A stretch of 64,000 nucleotides of DNA from Aquibium sp. A9E412 (GTDB lineage: Bacteria > Pseudomonadota > Alphaproteobacteria > Rhizobiales > Rhizobiaceae), in NCBI RefSeq assembly GCF_030398335.1, contig NZ_JAOAOP010000009.1, positions 1 through 64,000 on the forward strand, written 5' to 3'. A model generated the notes under the pieces. That model saw nothing but the letters and a program-made list of their open reading frames with translations. It made no database searches and was not told where the DNA came from. The translations under genes and the position numbers were made by a program. This document shows, piece by piece, positions 34,278-42,786 of the stretch (position 1 is the stretch's first letter; every line of letters starts with the position of its first letter).

Positions 34278-35284
34278 GCGAAACCCTTAGCCCTGTCGGT
34301 GTTCCTCCCATCTATGGCGACGTGCCGCCCTTCATGGCCTTTCCGCATGTCCGTGACCTGTCCGCGCTGTCGGCGGATGCCGTTGTGGTGGGCATGCCCT
34401 ATGACGGGCTTGCCACCTTCCGTGGCGGTGCGACACGTCGTGCCCCTCAAGAGATCCGCAAGTATTCGCTTCTCTACGGCAGCTACTCCTTCGATTGGGA
34501 CATTGACCTGCTGAGCCACATTGCGGTGGCCGACGCCGGCGACATCGATGTGCTGCCTGGAGACAATGTCGAGAGTTATGCTCGCCTCGAAGCCAGGCTC
34601 GCGGCGGCTCTCGCGAAGACGACCATTCCCCTGACGATCGGCGGCGACCATGGCATCAGCTATCCGGCCGTTCGTGCAGTCGCAGAGGCGGGAGACGAAC
34701 CTCTCGGCCTGATCGTCTTCGACACCCATCTCGATCTCAGCGAGTCCTTCGGCGGCGACCGTCTCACACGGGCCTCGCCGCTGCTGCGCATCGCACAACT
34801 CGAACAGGTCGACCCGCGCCGCATCGTGGTGATCGGCGCCCGGGGGCCGCGCAACTTGAAGGAATGGACGTCGCTCTATCGCCAGCTCGGCATAACGGTC
34901 TACTCCATGGAGGAGGTCGACCGCCTTGGCATCGATACGGTAGCGGAACGCGCGCGCAAGATAGCGACCGTTGACGGCGCTCGCCTCTACATCAGCCTCG
35001 ACATCGACGGCGTCGATCCGGCTTTCGCCCCGGCAACCAACAGCCCGGAATCGGGAGGTCTGACATCGCGCGAGATCATCCGCGGGCTCCGGATCGTCGC
35101 GCGTGACGGCTTCTCCGGCTTCGATCTCGTCGAAGTATCACCGGATTTCGACGCCGCCAGCGGCACGACGAGCATCCTGGCAGCACGCTTGCTGGCGGAA
35201 GCGCTGTTCTGCCTGGCGGCGAGGAAAGCCGGGAAACAGGATGCATGGCGGCACGCCCACGCAACCGAACCCCTGCGAGACTGA
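34274..35284 (+). CDS. ureohydrolase 2 (agmatinase-like, divergent)
   Basis: A 336-residue ureohydrolase. Metal ligands are His126 (GGDH), Asp150/His152/Asp154 (DTHLD), Asp243/Asp245 (DIDGVDP), with DLVEVSP for guanidinium binding. Instead of the usual APGTGTPExGG it has [11 protein letters not shown], and DTHLD is non-standard, so the active-site loop differs from agmatinase and guanidinobutyrase. A long C-terminal tail (residues 310-336) is rich in Arg/Lys/His. It is coupled by ATGA overlap to the transporter ATPase gene. It is a separate paralogue from ureohydrolases 1 and 3, not a recent duplicate. Confidence 0.88.
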   Translation: MSETLSPVGVPPIYGDVPPFMAFPHVRDLSALSADAVVVGMPYDGLATFRGGATRRAPQEIRKYSLLYGSYSFDWDIDLLSHIAVADAGDIDVLPGDNVESYARLEARLAAALAKTTIPLTIGGDHGISYPAVRAVAEAGDEPLGLIVFDTHLDLSESFGGDRLTRASPLLRIAQLEQVDPRRIVVIGARGPRNLKEWTSLYRQLGITVYSMEEVDRLGIDTVAERARKIATVDGARLYISLDIDGVDPAFAPATNSPESGGLTSREIIRGLRIVARDGFSGFDLVEVSPDFDAASGTTSILAARLLAEALFCLAARKAGKQDAWRHAHATEPLRD

Positions 35285-35343
35285 CATCCACACTCGCCGC
35301 GCCTTCGCTCCGGTGCCGGCACCAATGGGAAAGACGCCAGCCA

Positions 35344-36276
35344 ATGGTCAGCGCTGACTTTCAGCCACTCGATTCAGGCATCGTGCCGCGCTTTGCCGGC
35401 CCCTCGACCTTCATGCGCCTGCCGACGACGACGCCTGATCAGGTCGACATTGCCCTGGTGGGGGTGCCGTTCGACAGCGGGACGACCAATCGCCCGGGCG
35501 CCCGGCACGGTCCCCGTGAAATCCGCAACCAGTCCAGCCTCGTAAGGCGTGTCCATCATGTCACAGGTCGCTCGCCCTTCGATCTCGCGCGGGTAGGGGA
35601 CTGCGGAGACGTGTCGGTGAGCCCCCTCGACCTCAATGGCGCGCTCGATACCATTGCCGCTTCTTTCTCCGGCATTCGCCAGGCCGGCGCCCGGCCGCTC
35701 GCGATTGGAGGCGATCATCTGGTAACGCTGCCGATCCTGCGCGGATTGACCGACCGACCGCTCGGTCTCATTCACTTCGACGCCCATTCCGACACGTATG
35801 ACGCGTTCTTCGGCAATCGCTACAATCATGGCACGCCGTTCCGCCGTGCGGTGGAGGAAGGCCTGCTCGATCCGAAGCGCATGGTACAGATCGGCATCAG
35901 AGGCTCGATCTCGAGCGCAGCCAACTACGATTTCGCCCGCGCCGCCGGCATTCGCCTCGTCTTCATCGAGGAGGTGATGGAACGCGGCATCGACTCGGTG
36001 ATGGCGGAGGCGCGCTCCATTGTCGGAAATGCGGCGACGTATGTCTCGTTCGACATCGACGTGGTCGACCCGTCGTTCGCGCCGGGAACCGGTACGCCGG
36101 AGATCGGTGGCATCACGACCCATCAGGCGCAGAAGATGATTCGCTCTCTCTCCGGCCTCGACATCGCTGGAGCCGATCTCGTGGAGGTGTCGCCGCCGCT
36201 CGATCCGTCCGGCCTTACCGCACTCACGGGCGCGACCCTGCTGTTCGAACTTCTTTGCGCGATGGTCGGCGCCTGA
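35344..36276 (+). CDS. ureohydrolase 3 (guanidinobutyrase/guanidinopropionase-like)
   Basis: A 310-residue ureohydrolase. Metal ligands are His125 (GGDH), Asp146/His148/Asp150 (DAHSD), Asp237/Asp239 (DIDVVDP), and DLVEVSP is present. The stretch YNHGTPFRRAVEEGLLDP resembles guanidinobutyrase GbuA and guanidinopropionase GpuA, which split guanidino acids to amino acids plus urea. ATG 35344 (MVSADFQPLDSG) is the chosen start; the ribosome site is weak and the open frame begins earlier inside the previous gene. It is the last gene of the transporter - ureohydrolase operon. Confidence 0.88.
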   Translation: MVSADFQPLDSGIVPRFAGPSTFMRLPTTTPDQVDIALVGVPFDSGTTNRPGARHGPREIRNQSSLVRRVHHVTGRSPFDLARVGDCGDVSVSPLDLNGALDTIAASFSGIRQAGARPLAIGGDHLVTLPILRGLTDRPLGLIHFDAHSDTYDAFFGNRYNHGTPFRRAVEEGLLDPKRMVQIGIRGSISSAANYDFARAAGIRLVFIEEVMERGIDSVMAEARSIVGNAATYVSFDIDVVDPSFAPGTGTPEIGGITTHQAQKMIRSLSGLDIAGADLVEVSPPLDPSGLTALTGATLLFELLCAMVGA

Positions 36277-36681
36277 AGCACGGTGCAGTCTGTCCGGACC
36301 GGCCCGGAACGCGCTGGGCGCATTCCCGGGATTACGGCCTGGTGGACCGTCGAAGAGTCCGCGCTGAAAGCGACTTTGCCTAACCGGCGCTGGCGATCGA
36401 ACTGGTCAAGCGGCCGACCGTGTCGGTTCGGAAATCAACACGCCGGCTTTCGAAGGAAGGCTGATGGTGCAGGGGAGGAATCGAACATCGTCAGTAACGC
36501 GCTGTTTTAAAATCCGTATTTTACTCGCCGAAGCCTAAGTACCCCTGCCATATACCCCCAAAATCCAACCGCTCGGCGGTTCCCAAGCCACCACTTATGC
36601 GAACAGCGGTCGGGCGCTTGCGACCATGTAGGTTGATTTCTCCGCATGGCAGCGGGCCGATTGTAGAGGGAGTAGCAGGGC
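36277..36681. other. gap between the ureohydrolase operon and an IS3 fragment
   Basis: No gene is supported. It contains the tRNA-like remnant at 36465-36548 and is unusually AT-rich around 36505-36530, which fits a recombination or insertion junction. Confidence 0.4.
36465..36548 (-). pseudogene. tRNA-like remnant (possible decayed tRNA or attachment-site copy)
   Basis: On the minus strand the ends pair as a 7-bp acceptor-like stem (GCAGGGG / CCCCTGC), followed by ACCA, with GTTCGATTCC resembling a T-loop. The T-stem is two bases too short and no good D or anticodon arm forms, so this is not a working tRNA. It may be a decayed tRNA or the leftover of an integrated element that once used a tRNA 3' end. 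Confidence 0.3.
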
Positions 36682-37440
36682 ACCGCCGACATCGTCGCGC
36701 TTGCATCGCAACATGGTCGCGACGGCTACAGACGGATCACGGCCCGGCTGCGCGATGCCGGCTGGATCGTCAACGTGAAGCGCGTCGAGCGGACCTGGCG
36801 GCGGGAGGGGCTGAAGGGGCCTTCGAGGCAACCGAAGAAGGGGCGCCTCTGGTTCAACGACGGTTCATGCATTCGCCTGCGACCCGAGCGATCCAAGCAC
36901 GTCTGGTCCCATGACTTCGTCGAGAGCCGGACCCATGATGGAAGGAGGTTCCGGATGCTCAACCTCATCGACGAGTTCACCCGGGAGAGCCTGGCGATCG
37001 GGATCGACCGACGGCTGAGATCGACGGATGTCATCGATGTGCTGTCCGACCAGTTCATCCTCCGTGGCGTCCCGGACCCCATCAGATCGGACAATGGCCC
37101 GGAATTCGCGGCCGCGGCGGTGCGGGAGTGGATCGCAGCCGCCGGCGCCAGGACGGCCTGCATCGAGCCAGGCAGTTCATGGGAGAACGGCTACTGCGAG
37201 AGCTTCAACGCCGAGCTCCTCAACGGCGAGATCGTCTACAGCCCGGCCGAGGCGCGGATCGTTACCGAGGGCTGGCGCCAGCACTACAACACGAAGCGAC
37301 CGCCCTCATCCCCCGGCTACCGGCCGCCGGCTCCACAGGTCGTGCAGTGGCCGGCGCCGCCATCCGGAACCGCTCGCCGGCCACCCCGACCGTAGCTCCG
37401 ACACCCGTCATGCACCAAGACGGAAACCGGACCACTTGAT
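36682..37440 (+). pseudogene. truncated IS3-family transposase (orfB remnant)
   Basis: The frame from 36688 to 37395 encodes the C-terminal part of an IS3 OrfB. It has the helix-turn-helix segment HGRDGYRRITARLRDAGW and the integrase core with DDE residues in SHDFVESRTHDGRRF, IRSDNGPEF and SWENGYCESFNAE. The N-terminal part and the whole orfA are missing. After SFNA a few residues typical of the family (about RFRD) appear deleted. It ends in a proline/arginine-rich tail. It marks the boundary between the guanidino-type island and the nos region. Confidence 0.75.
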
Positions 37441-37478
37441 TGGCGCAGCTTCGCGCCATGGTCCCACGCTATCGCGTC

Positions 37479-38339
37479 CTAGGTTGATGCGGCACGGATC
37501 GCCGACCGGCACGCAATCAGTTGCCCAGCGAAGCGCTGCGCACGCTCCTGCTCTTCCTCGCTCGGCGCGCGCGCTGCGAAGTCAAGATAGCAGTCGAGCA
37601 ACAGTTCGCATAACGCCGCAGCCCGTCCGGTGACGTCCGGAGCCACGCCCGCCTTCAGCAGCGGCGATTGACCGAACGGTTTTCGCGTGTTCGCAGCGAC
37701 CCGACCGCGCGCTTGTTCCGCAGCAGCGGCGAAATCCGGAGCTTCCTCAGCCTGACGGGACGCCGCCAAGGCCAGCAGGTGCTCCGCAAGTCTCTGCTCC
37801 AGTTCCGGCAGACCAGTCGCGGTCATACACCGGTTTCGATCTTTTTCTGCATGGAACGCCCGTCGCCGCTCACGGCGCAGTGTGGTCAGATGTCCGAGCT
37901 CCTCGCGCGCCATCTGCTCGGCAGCCAGACGCAGCTTGCCGTCGTCAGCCTGTGCCGCGACATAGGTCCAGAAAAGGAACGCCCGCTCCTCGTTCCGCAC
38001 GGCCATGGAAAACATCCGATAAGCACTCAGCAGTTCGGCCGCGACGCTGCTTGCCCCCTCGTCGTCAAACGTTCCCGCCGGCTGCCATCTGAGTTTGCTC
38101 AGGTCCGGCTTTGCGCCGCTCGTCCGTTCCGACCACTCGACGACGGTGTTGAGGTGCTGTGCCTCCTCCTCGGCCAGCCGCTCGAAAACGGCAACGAGGT
38201 CGGGCTGCCGTTCGCGACGCATCCGGTCGGCCAACTCCGTGTAGTTCGCGATCGCTTCCTGCTCCATGCGGCTGGCAATGGCGAACAGCTCTTCCATCGT
38301 CTCGACGGCACCGAACGGCTCTGAGCTGAGCAGCGACAC
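37479..38339 (-). CDS. ferritin-like (rubrerythrin-type) diiron protein
   Basis: A 286-residue protein with a four-helix ferritin-like domain. Two carboxylate/ExxH pairs are visible: MEQEAIANY with EEEAQHLN, and RNEERAFLFW with REELGHLT. No rubredoxin CxxC module follows, so it is not a classical rubrerythrin. A second helical region (residues 175-286) has no recognised motif. GTG at 38339 is chosen because GGGAGG lies 6 bases upstream; the open frame continues further. It is divergent from nosR, with 169 bp between them, suggesting co-regulation with denitrification. A role in peroxide, NO or iron handling is inferred. Confidence 0.72.
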   Translation of the reverse strand: MSLLSSEPFGAVETMEELFAIASRMEQEAIANYTELADRMRRERQPDLVAVFERLAEEEAQHLNTVVEWSERTSGAKPDLSKLRWQPAGTFDDEGASSVAAELLSAYRMFSMAVRNEERAFLFWTYVAAQADDGKLRLAAEQMAREELGHLTTLRRERRRAFHAEKDRNRCMTATGLPELEQRLAEHLLALAASRQAEEAPDFAAAAEQARGRVAANTRKPFGQSPLLKAGVAPDVTGRAAALCELLLDCYLDFAARAPSEEEQERAQRFAGQLIACRSAIRAAST

Positions 38340-38392
38340 GGGGAACCTCCCTTCAGGCGCGACAAAACTGCCACATCGGCGATCAGATGGGT

Positions 38393-38406
38393 TTGTTCCA
38401 GCGCAA
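38393..38406. promoter_or_regulatory. FNR/NnrR-type site upstream of nosR
   Basis: TTGTT-CCAG-CGCAA matches the TTG-N8-CAA frame of CRP/FNR-family regulators. The right half is a perfect NnrR half-site (CGCAA) and the left is degenerate. It sits in the divergent region between nosR and the ferritin-like gene, about 115 bp before the nosR ATG. Confidence 0.45.
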
Positions 38407-38508
38407 AGACACCACAGCGAGAATGCCGAATGAAAGGGCAACCGGCCCCCGACCGCACGCTGCCCCCGCGCGGTGACCCAGGCGCCCAACGAGGAGCCCG
38501 CCAACCGA

Positions 38509-40842
38509 ATGCCCTCGAACCGTCTTCTCAAGCCATGCCACTTCGTGGTGCTCCGCGTGGCACGACTTGTGCTCCATGTCGTGGCTTTCGCGTTTGTCGT
38601 TGCCATCGCAACGTCGTGCGACGCTGCTGCCGCCGACCGTCTCCAGCAGTATCTGACGGAGGCTGAGCCAGGCGAACTGTTCGAGGATGCCGACCAGTTC
38701 GGCGCACCGAGCGGCGATCCGCCCATTGCGCCAGTCTATCGGGACGACGTTCTGGTGGGTCACGTCTACCTGAATTCCGATTTCACAAGCGCGATCGGCT
38801 ATTCCGGCAAACCGATCCACGTCCTGGTCGGGATTGATCCGTCGGGCGTGCTTCGCGGCTTCAAGCTGGTCGAGCATCACGAGCCGATCGTCCTGATTGG
38901 CATTCCAGAAACAGAGGTCATCGAAGCCCTGAATTCGATGATCGGCGAGGACCTCGGCCGCGTCGCCGCCGGCGGTGCCAGCCCGCCGCAGGTGGACATC
39001 GTCAGCGGTGCGACCGTGACCGTGCTCGTTATGGGCGACAGCATCGTCAGGTCCGCCGTCCGGCTCATCCGCAGCAATCGGCTTGGCAGCCAGGCTGGTC
39101 CGACATCCGAAATCGCGCCGGCGGGCAAGAGGGAGCTCGATCTCTCGCAGACCGCCGTGCGCGACTGGCAGTCTCTGCTCGGAGACGGCTCGGTCCGGAG
39201 CTTGCGACTGACTGTAGCCGAGGTCAGCGAGGCATTCCGGCGAGCCGGCGAGAACGAGGCCGCGATGCGGCCGGAAACGAGCAATCCCCAGGCGCCGTTC
39301 ATCGAGCTCTACATCGCTCCGGCAAGCGTACCGAGCATCGGTCGCAGTCTGCTTGGCGATGTTCAGTATGAGCGACTGCAAGAAAGGTTGCAGCCGGGCC
39401 AGCATGCCGTCGTAGTGGCCGGTGACGGCGCATATTCGTTCAAAGGCTCTGGCTACGTCCGGGGCGGCATATTCGATCGCATCGAGCTTCTCCAGAACGA
39501 CCAGGGGGTCCGCTTCCGCGACCGCAATCATACCCGTCTCGGCGATCTGGCCGCCGACGGCGCACCCCGGCTGCGCGAGATCGCGCTCTTCGTCGTTCCC
39601 GAGGATTTCGACTTCGAAGTCACCGAACCGTGGGAATTGAAGCTTCTGGTGCAACGCAGCGTCGGTGCGCGCGACAAGGCCACGCTCACCTACGACCTGG
39701 GCTATGCGTTGCCAGACCGTTACGTGTCTGACACGCGATCCGAAGTGCTCGCGCCGCCTTCATCCGCCTCCGATCAGCCCGGCCAGACAGACAGCGCCCC
39801 CCTCGAAACCTCCCTGGGCAACGGAGCTGCTCGTCCGACGGACGAGGAGCCACTCTGGCAGCGCATATGGAAGATGAACACCGGCTTCATCGGTATCACG
39901 GTTGCCGCTCTGTTGATCCTGACAGCCATCTTCTTCTTCCAGGACTGGCTGGTTCGGCGCCCGTCGCTCTACGTCTGGGTACGCCGCAGCTATCTCGTTT
40001 TCACGCTGTTCTGGCTCGGCTGGTACGCCAACGCTCAGCTGTCCGTCGTGAACGTTCTGACCTTCACCAATGCGCTGATCACGGATTTTCGTTGGGAGTT
40101 CTTCCTGTCGGCCCCGCTGATCTTCATACTCTGGGCGGCGGTAGCGGCAGGCCTCTTGTTCTGGGGACGGGGACCGTTTTGCGGTTGGCTCTGTCCGTTT
40201 GGCGCCCTTCAGGAGCTTACCAACAACATCGCACAATGGCTGAAGGTGCCGCAGGTCAAGGTCCCCTTCGGGCTCCACGAGCGGCTTTGGCCTGTCAAAT
40301 ATATCATCTTTCTCGGCCTTTTCGGCCTGTCATTCTATTCAATTTCGATGGCAGAAATCGCCGCAGAGATAGAACCGTTCAAGACTGCAATAATCCTGAA
40401 TTTCATGCGCGACTGGCCGTTCGTAACCTTCGCTGTCGGGCTTCTCGTCATCGGGCTTTTTATCGAGCGTTTCTACTGCCGCTATCTTTGCCCCCTCGGC
40501 GCCGCCCTCGCCATTCCAGGCCGCATCCGGATGTTCGAGTGGCTGAAGCGCTGGCCCGAATGCGGATCGCCCTGCCAGCGCTGCGCGAAGGATTGTCCCG
40601 TTCAGGCAATTCATCCGGAGGGGCAAATCAACGTCAACGAATGCATCTACTGCATGCATTGCCAAGAACTCTACCACGACGATCATCGCTGTCCGCACAT
40701 GATCCAGGTGCGGCTCAAGCGGGAGAAGTTCGAGGCCCTGTCCTCGCCGTCCTCCAGAGGCAAAGGGCCGGCCAAGCCAGTGGTCTCACACAACGGTGCT
40801 TCGGTCGGCGACCCGAGGGCCAAGGAGCAGTCCATCACCTAG
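38509..40842 (+). CDS. nosR: NosR, flavin/iron-sulfur membrane electron donor for nitrous oxide reductase
   Basis: A 777-residue membrane flavoprotein that passes electrons to NosZ and is needed for its expression and activity. The N-terminal periplasmic FMN-binding domain has the flavin-attachment motif SGATVTV, modified by the NosX/ApbE protein encoded downstream. Several membrane helices follow from about residue 460, with the cytoplasmic cysteine motifs CGWLCPFGA and CRYLCPLGA. The C-terminal ferredoxin-like clusters CGSPCQRCAKDCP and CIYCMHCQ complete the protein. ATG at 38509 is preferred; a GTG at 38473 is in frame and would add 12 residues. It is first in the nosRZDFYLX order typical of rhizobia. 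Confidence 0.95.
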   Translation: MPSNRLLKPCHFVVLRVARLVLHVVAFAFVVAIATSCDAAAADRLQQYLTEAEPGELFEDADQFGAPSGDPPIAPVYRDDVLVGHVYLNSDFTSAIGYSGKPIHVLVGIDPSGVLRGFKLVEHHEPIVLIGIPETEVIEALNSMIGEDLGRVAAGGASPPQVDIVSGATVTVLVMGDSIVRSAVRLIRSNRLGSQAGPTSEIAPAGKRELDLSQTAVRDWQSLLGDGSVRSLRLTVAEVSEAFRRAGENEAAMRPETSNPQAPFIELYIAPASVPSIGRSLLGDVQYERLQERLQPGQHAVVVAGDGAYSFKGSGYVRGGIFDRIELLQNDQGVRFRDRNHTRLGDLAADGAPRLREIALFVVPEDFDFEVTEPWELKLLVQRSVGARDKATLTYDLGYALPDRYVSDTRSEVLAPPSSASDQPGQTDSAPLETSLGNGAARPTDEEPLWQRIWKMNTGFIGITVAALLILTAIFFFQDWLVRRPSLYVWVRRSYLVFTLFWLGWYANAQLSVVNVLTFTNALITDFRWEFFLSAPLIFILWAAVAAGLLFWGRGPFCGWLCPFGALQELTNNIAQWLKVPQVKVPFGLHERLWPVKYIIFLGLFGLSFYSISMAEIAAEIEPFKTAIILNFMRDWPFVTFAVGLLVIGLFIERFYCRYLCPLGAALAIPGRIRMFEWLKRWPECGSPCQRCAKDCPVQAIHPEGQINVNECIYCMHCQELYHDDHRCPHMIQVRLKREKFEALSSPSSRGKGPAKPVVSHNGASVGDPRAKEQSIT

Positions 40843-40860
40843 AGCGAAAGGAGAAGAGCC

Positions 40861-42783
40861 ATGCCTTCGAACGAGAAAAAATCCGGTGTCAGCAGACGCC
40901 AATTGCTGGGCAGCACTGCCGCTGTGGCGGCCGCGGGCGCGACGGGAGCCGGCAGCGCACTGATGGTCGGGGCCGGGAGCGTCACGCCGGCGGCCGCGCA
41001 GTCCGGCTCCGGCACCCAAGGCTATGAAGTGAGGCCGGGAGAGCTCGACGAGTACTACGTCTTCTTCTCGAGCGGCCAGACTGGCGAGATCCGCGTCGTC
41101 GGCGCCCCCTCCATGCGCGAGATGATGCGCATCCCGGTTTTTAACCGCGACAGCGCGACCGGCTGGGGTCAGACCAACGAGAGCATCAAGGTCATGACGG
41201 AGGGCCTGCTGCCCGAAACACGGGAGTTCCTGAAGGATCGGGGAGGCATATTCTTCAACGGAGATCTGCATCATCCTCATCCTTCCCAGACCGACGGCAC
41301 CTACGACGGCCGCTATCTTTATGCGAACGACAAGGCGAACACCCGTGTCTGTCGCATACGGCTCGATGTGATGAAATGCGACAAGATCATCGAGCTGCCA
41401 AACCAGCATACGGTGCACGGACTGCGCGTGCAGAAGTACCCAAAGACCGGCTACGTCTTCTGCAATGGCGAAGACCGCGTCCCGGTCCCCAACGACGGCA
41501 CCACGATGGGTGACCCTGACAGCTATCGCGCGATCTTCACCGCAGTCGACGGTGAGACCATGAAGATCGCGTGGCAGGTGATGGTGGACGGCAATCTCGA
41601 CAACGTCGATGCCGATTATCAGGGCAAGTACGCGTTTGCGACCTGCTACAACTCGGAGGAAGGTTTCAACCTCCCCGAAATGATGGCAAACGAGCAGGAC
41701 TGGATCGTCATCTTCAACCTGAAGCGGATCGAGGACGCCGTCGCCGCCGGCGACTACCAGGAGATCAACGGTGTCCCGGTGATCGACGGCCGCAAGGGAT
41801 CGCCCTACACGCGCTACGTCCCCGTTCCCAACAGCCCGCACGGCATCAACACCGCGCCGGACGGCATCCACGTTGTCGCCAACGGCAAGTTGTCGCCCAC
41901 CGTCACCGTCTTCGACGTGCGCAGGTTCGATGATCTGTTCGACGACAAGATCGAGCCACGCGACACGGTCGTCGCCGAACCGGAGCTCGGTCTCGGCCCC
42001 CTCCACACGGCCTATGACGGCCGCGGGAACGCCTATACGACCCTGTTCATCGACAGCCAGATCTGCAAGTGGAACATCGAGGACGCCAAGCGCGCCTTCG
42101 CCGGTGAGCAGGTCGATCCGATCCGACAGAAACTCGATGTGCACTACCAGCCCGGTCACAATCATACCTCGATGGGCCAGACCCGTGAGGCTGATGGCAA
42201 ATGGCTGATTTCGCTGAACAAGTTCTCAAAGGATCGTTATCTCAACGTCGGCCCCCTCAAGCCGGAGAACGATCAGCTGATCGACATCTCCGGAGATGAG
42301 ATGGTGCTCGTGCACGACAATCCGACCTTTGCCGAACCGCATGACGCGACCATCGTCCACCGGTCGAAGATCAATCCGCTCCATGTCTGGAACCGCGACG
42401 ATCCGTTCTTCGCCGACGCCGTGCAGCAGGCGAACGCCGACGGTGTGGATCTGGCCACCGCCGCGGATGTCGTTCGCGACGGCAACAAGGTTCGCGTCTA
42501 CATGACGTCGGTGGCACCGGCCTTCAGTCTTGAGACGTTCACCGTCCGGCAAGGCGACGAGGTCACCGTTTACGTGACGAACATCGACGATATCGAAGAT
42601 CTGACGCACGGCTTCTCGATCGTCAACTACGGCATCAACATGGAAGTGGCGCCGCAGGCAACCGCGTCTGTCACGTTCACGGCAAGCAAGCCGGGCGTCT
42701 ATTGGTACTACTGCTCGTGGTTCTGTCATGCCCTGCACATGGAGATGAAGGGGCGCATGTTCGTTGAACCGCAAGGCGTCTGA
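40861..42783 (+). CDS. nosZ: nitrous oxide reductase NosZ, clade I (Tat-exported)
   Basis: A 640-residue periplasmic copper enzyme that reduces N2O to N2. The twin-arginine signal [19 protein letters not shown] marks clade I. A seven-bladed propeller carries CuZ histidines in DLHHPHPS (His137, His138), HTVHG, NSPHG, GHNH and EPHD. The C-terminal cupredoxin domain has the CuA site [12 protein letters not shown] (Cys618, Cys622, His626, Met629). It appears intact at the usual length of about 640. It starts 18 bp after nosR, with AAAGGAG upstream. Confidence 0.98.
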   Translation: MPSNEKKSGVSRRQLLGSTAAVAAAGATGAGSALMVGAGSVTPAAAQSGSGTQGYEVRPGELDEYYVFFSSGQTGEIRVVGAPSMREMMRIPVFNRDSATGWGQTNESIKVMTEGLLPETREFLKDRGGIFFNGDLHHPHPSQTDGTYDGRYLYANDKANTRVCRIRLDVMKCDKIIELPNQHTVHGLRVQKYPKTGYVFCNGEDRVPVPNDGTTMGDPDSYRAIFTAVDGETMKIAWQVMVDGNLDNVDADYQGKYAFATCYNSEEGFNLPEMMANEQDWIVIFNLKRIEDAVAAGDYQEINGVPVIDGRKGSPYTRYVPVPNSPHGINTAPDGIHVVANGKLSPTVTVFDVRRFDDLFDDKIEPRDTVVAEPELGLGPLHTAYDGRGNAYTTLFIDSQICKWNIEDAKRAFAGEQVDPIRQKLDVHYQPGHNHTSMGQTREADGKWLISLNKFSKDRYLNVGPLKPENDQLIDISGDEMVLVHDNPTFAEPHDATIVHRSKINPLHVWNRDDPFFADAVQQANADGVDLATAADVVRDGNKVRVYMTSVAPAFSLETFTVRQGDEVTVYVTNIDDIEDLTHGFSIVNYGINMEVAPQATASVTFTASKPGVYWYYCSWFCHALHMEMKGRMFVEPQGV

Positions 42784-42786
42784 CGC

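Noticed and set aside
36465-36548. Functional tRNA gene
   Set aside because: Only the acceptor-like stem and a T-loop-like segment fit; the T-stem is too short and no D or anticodon arm folds.
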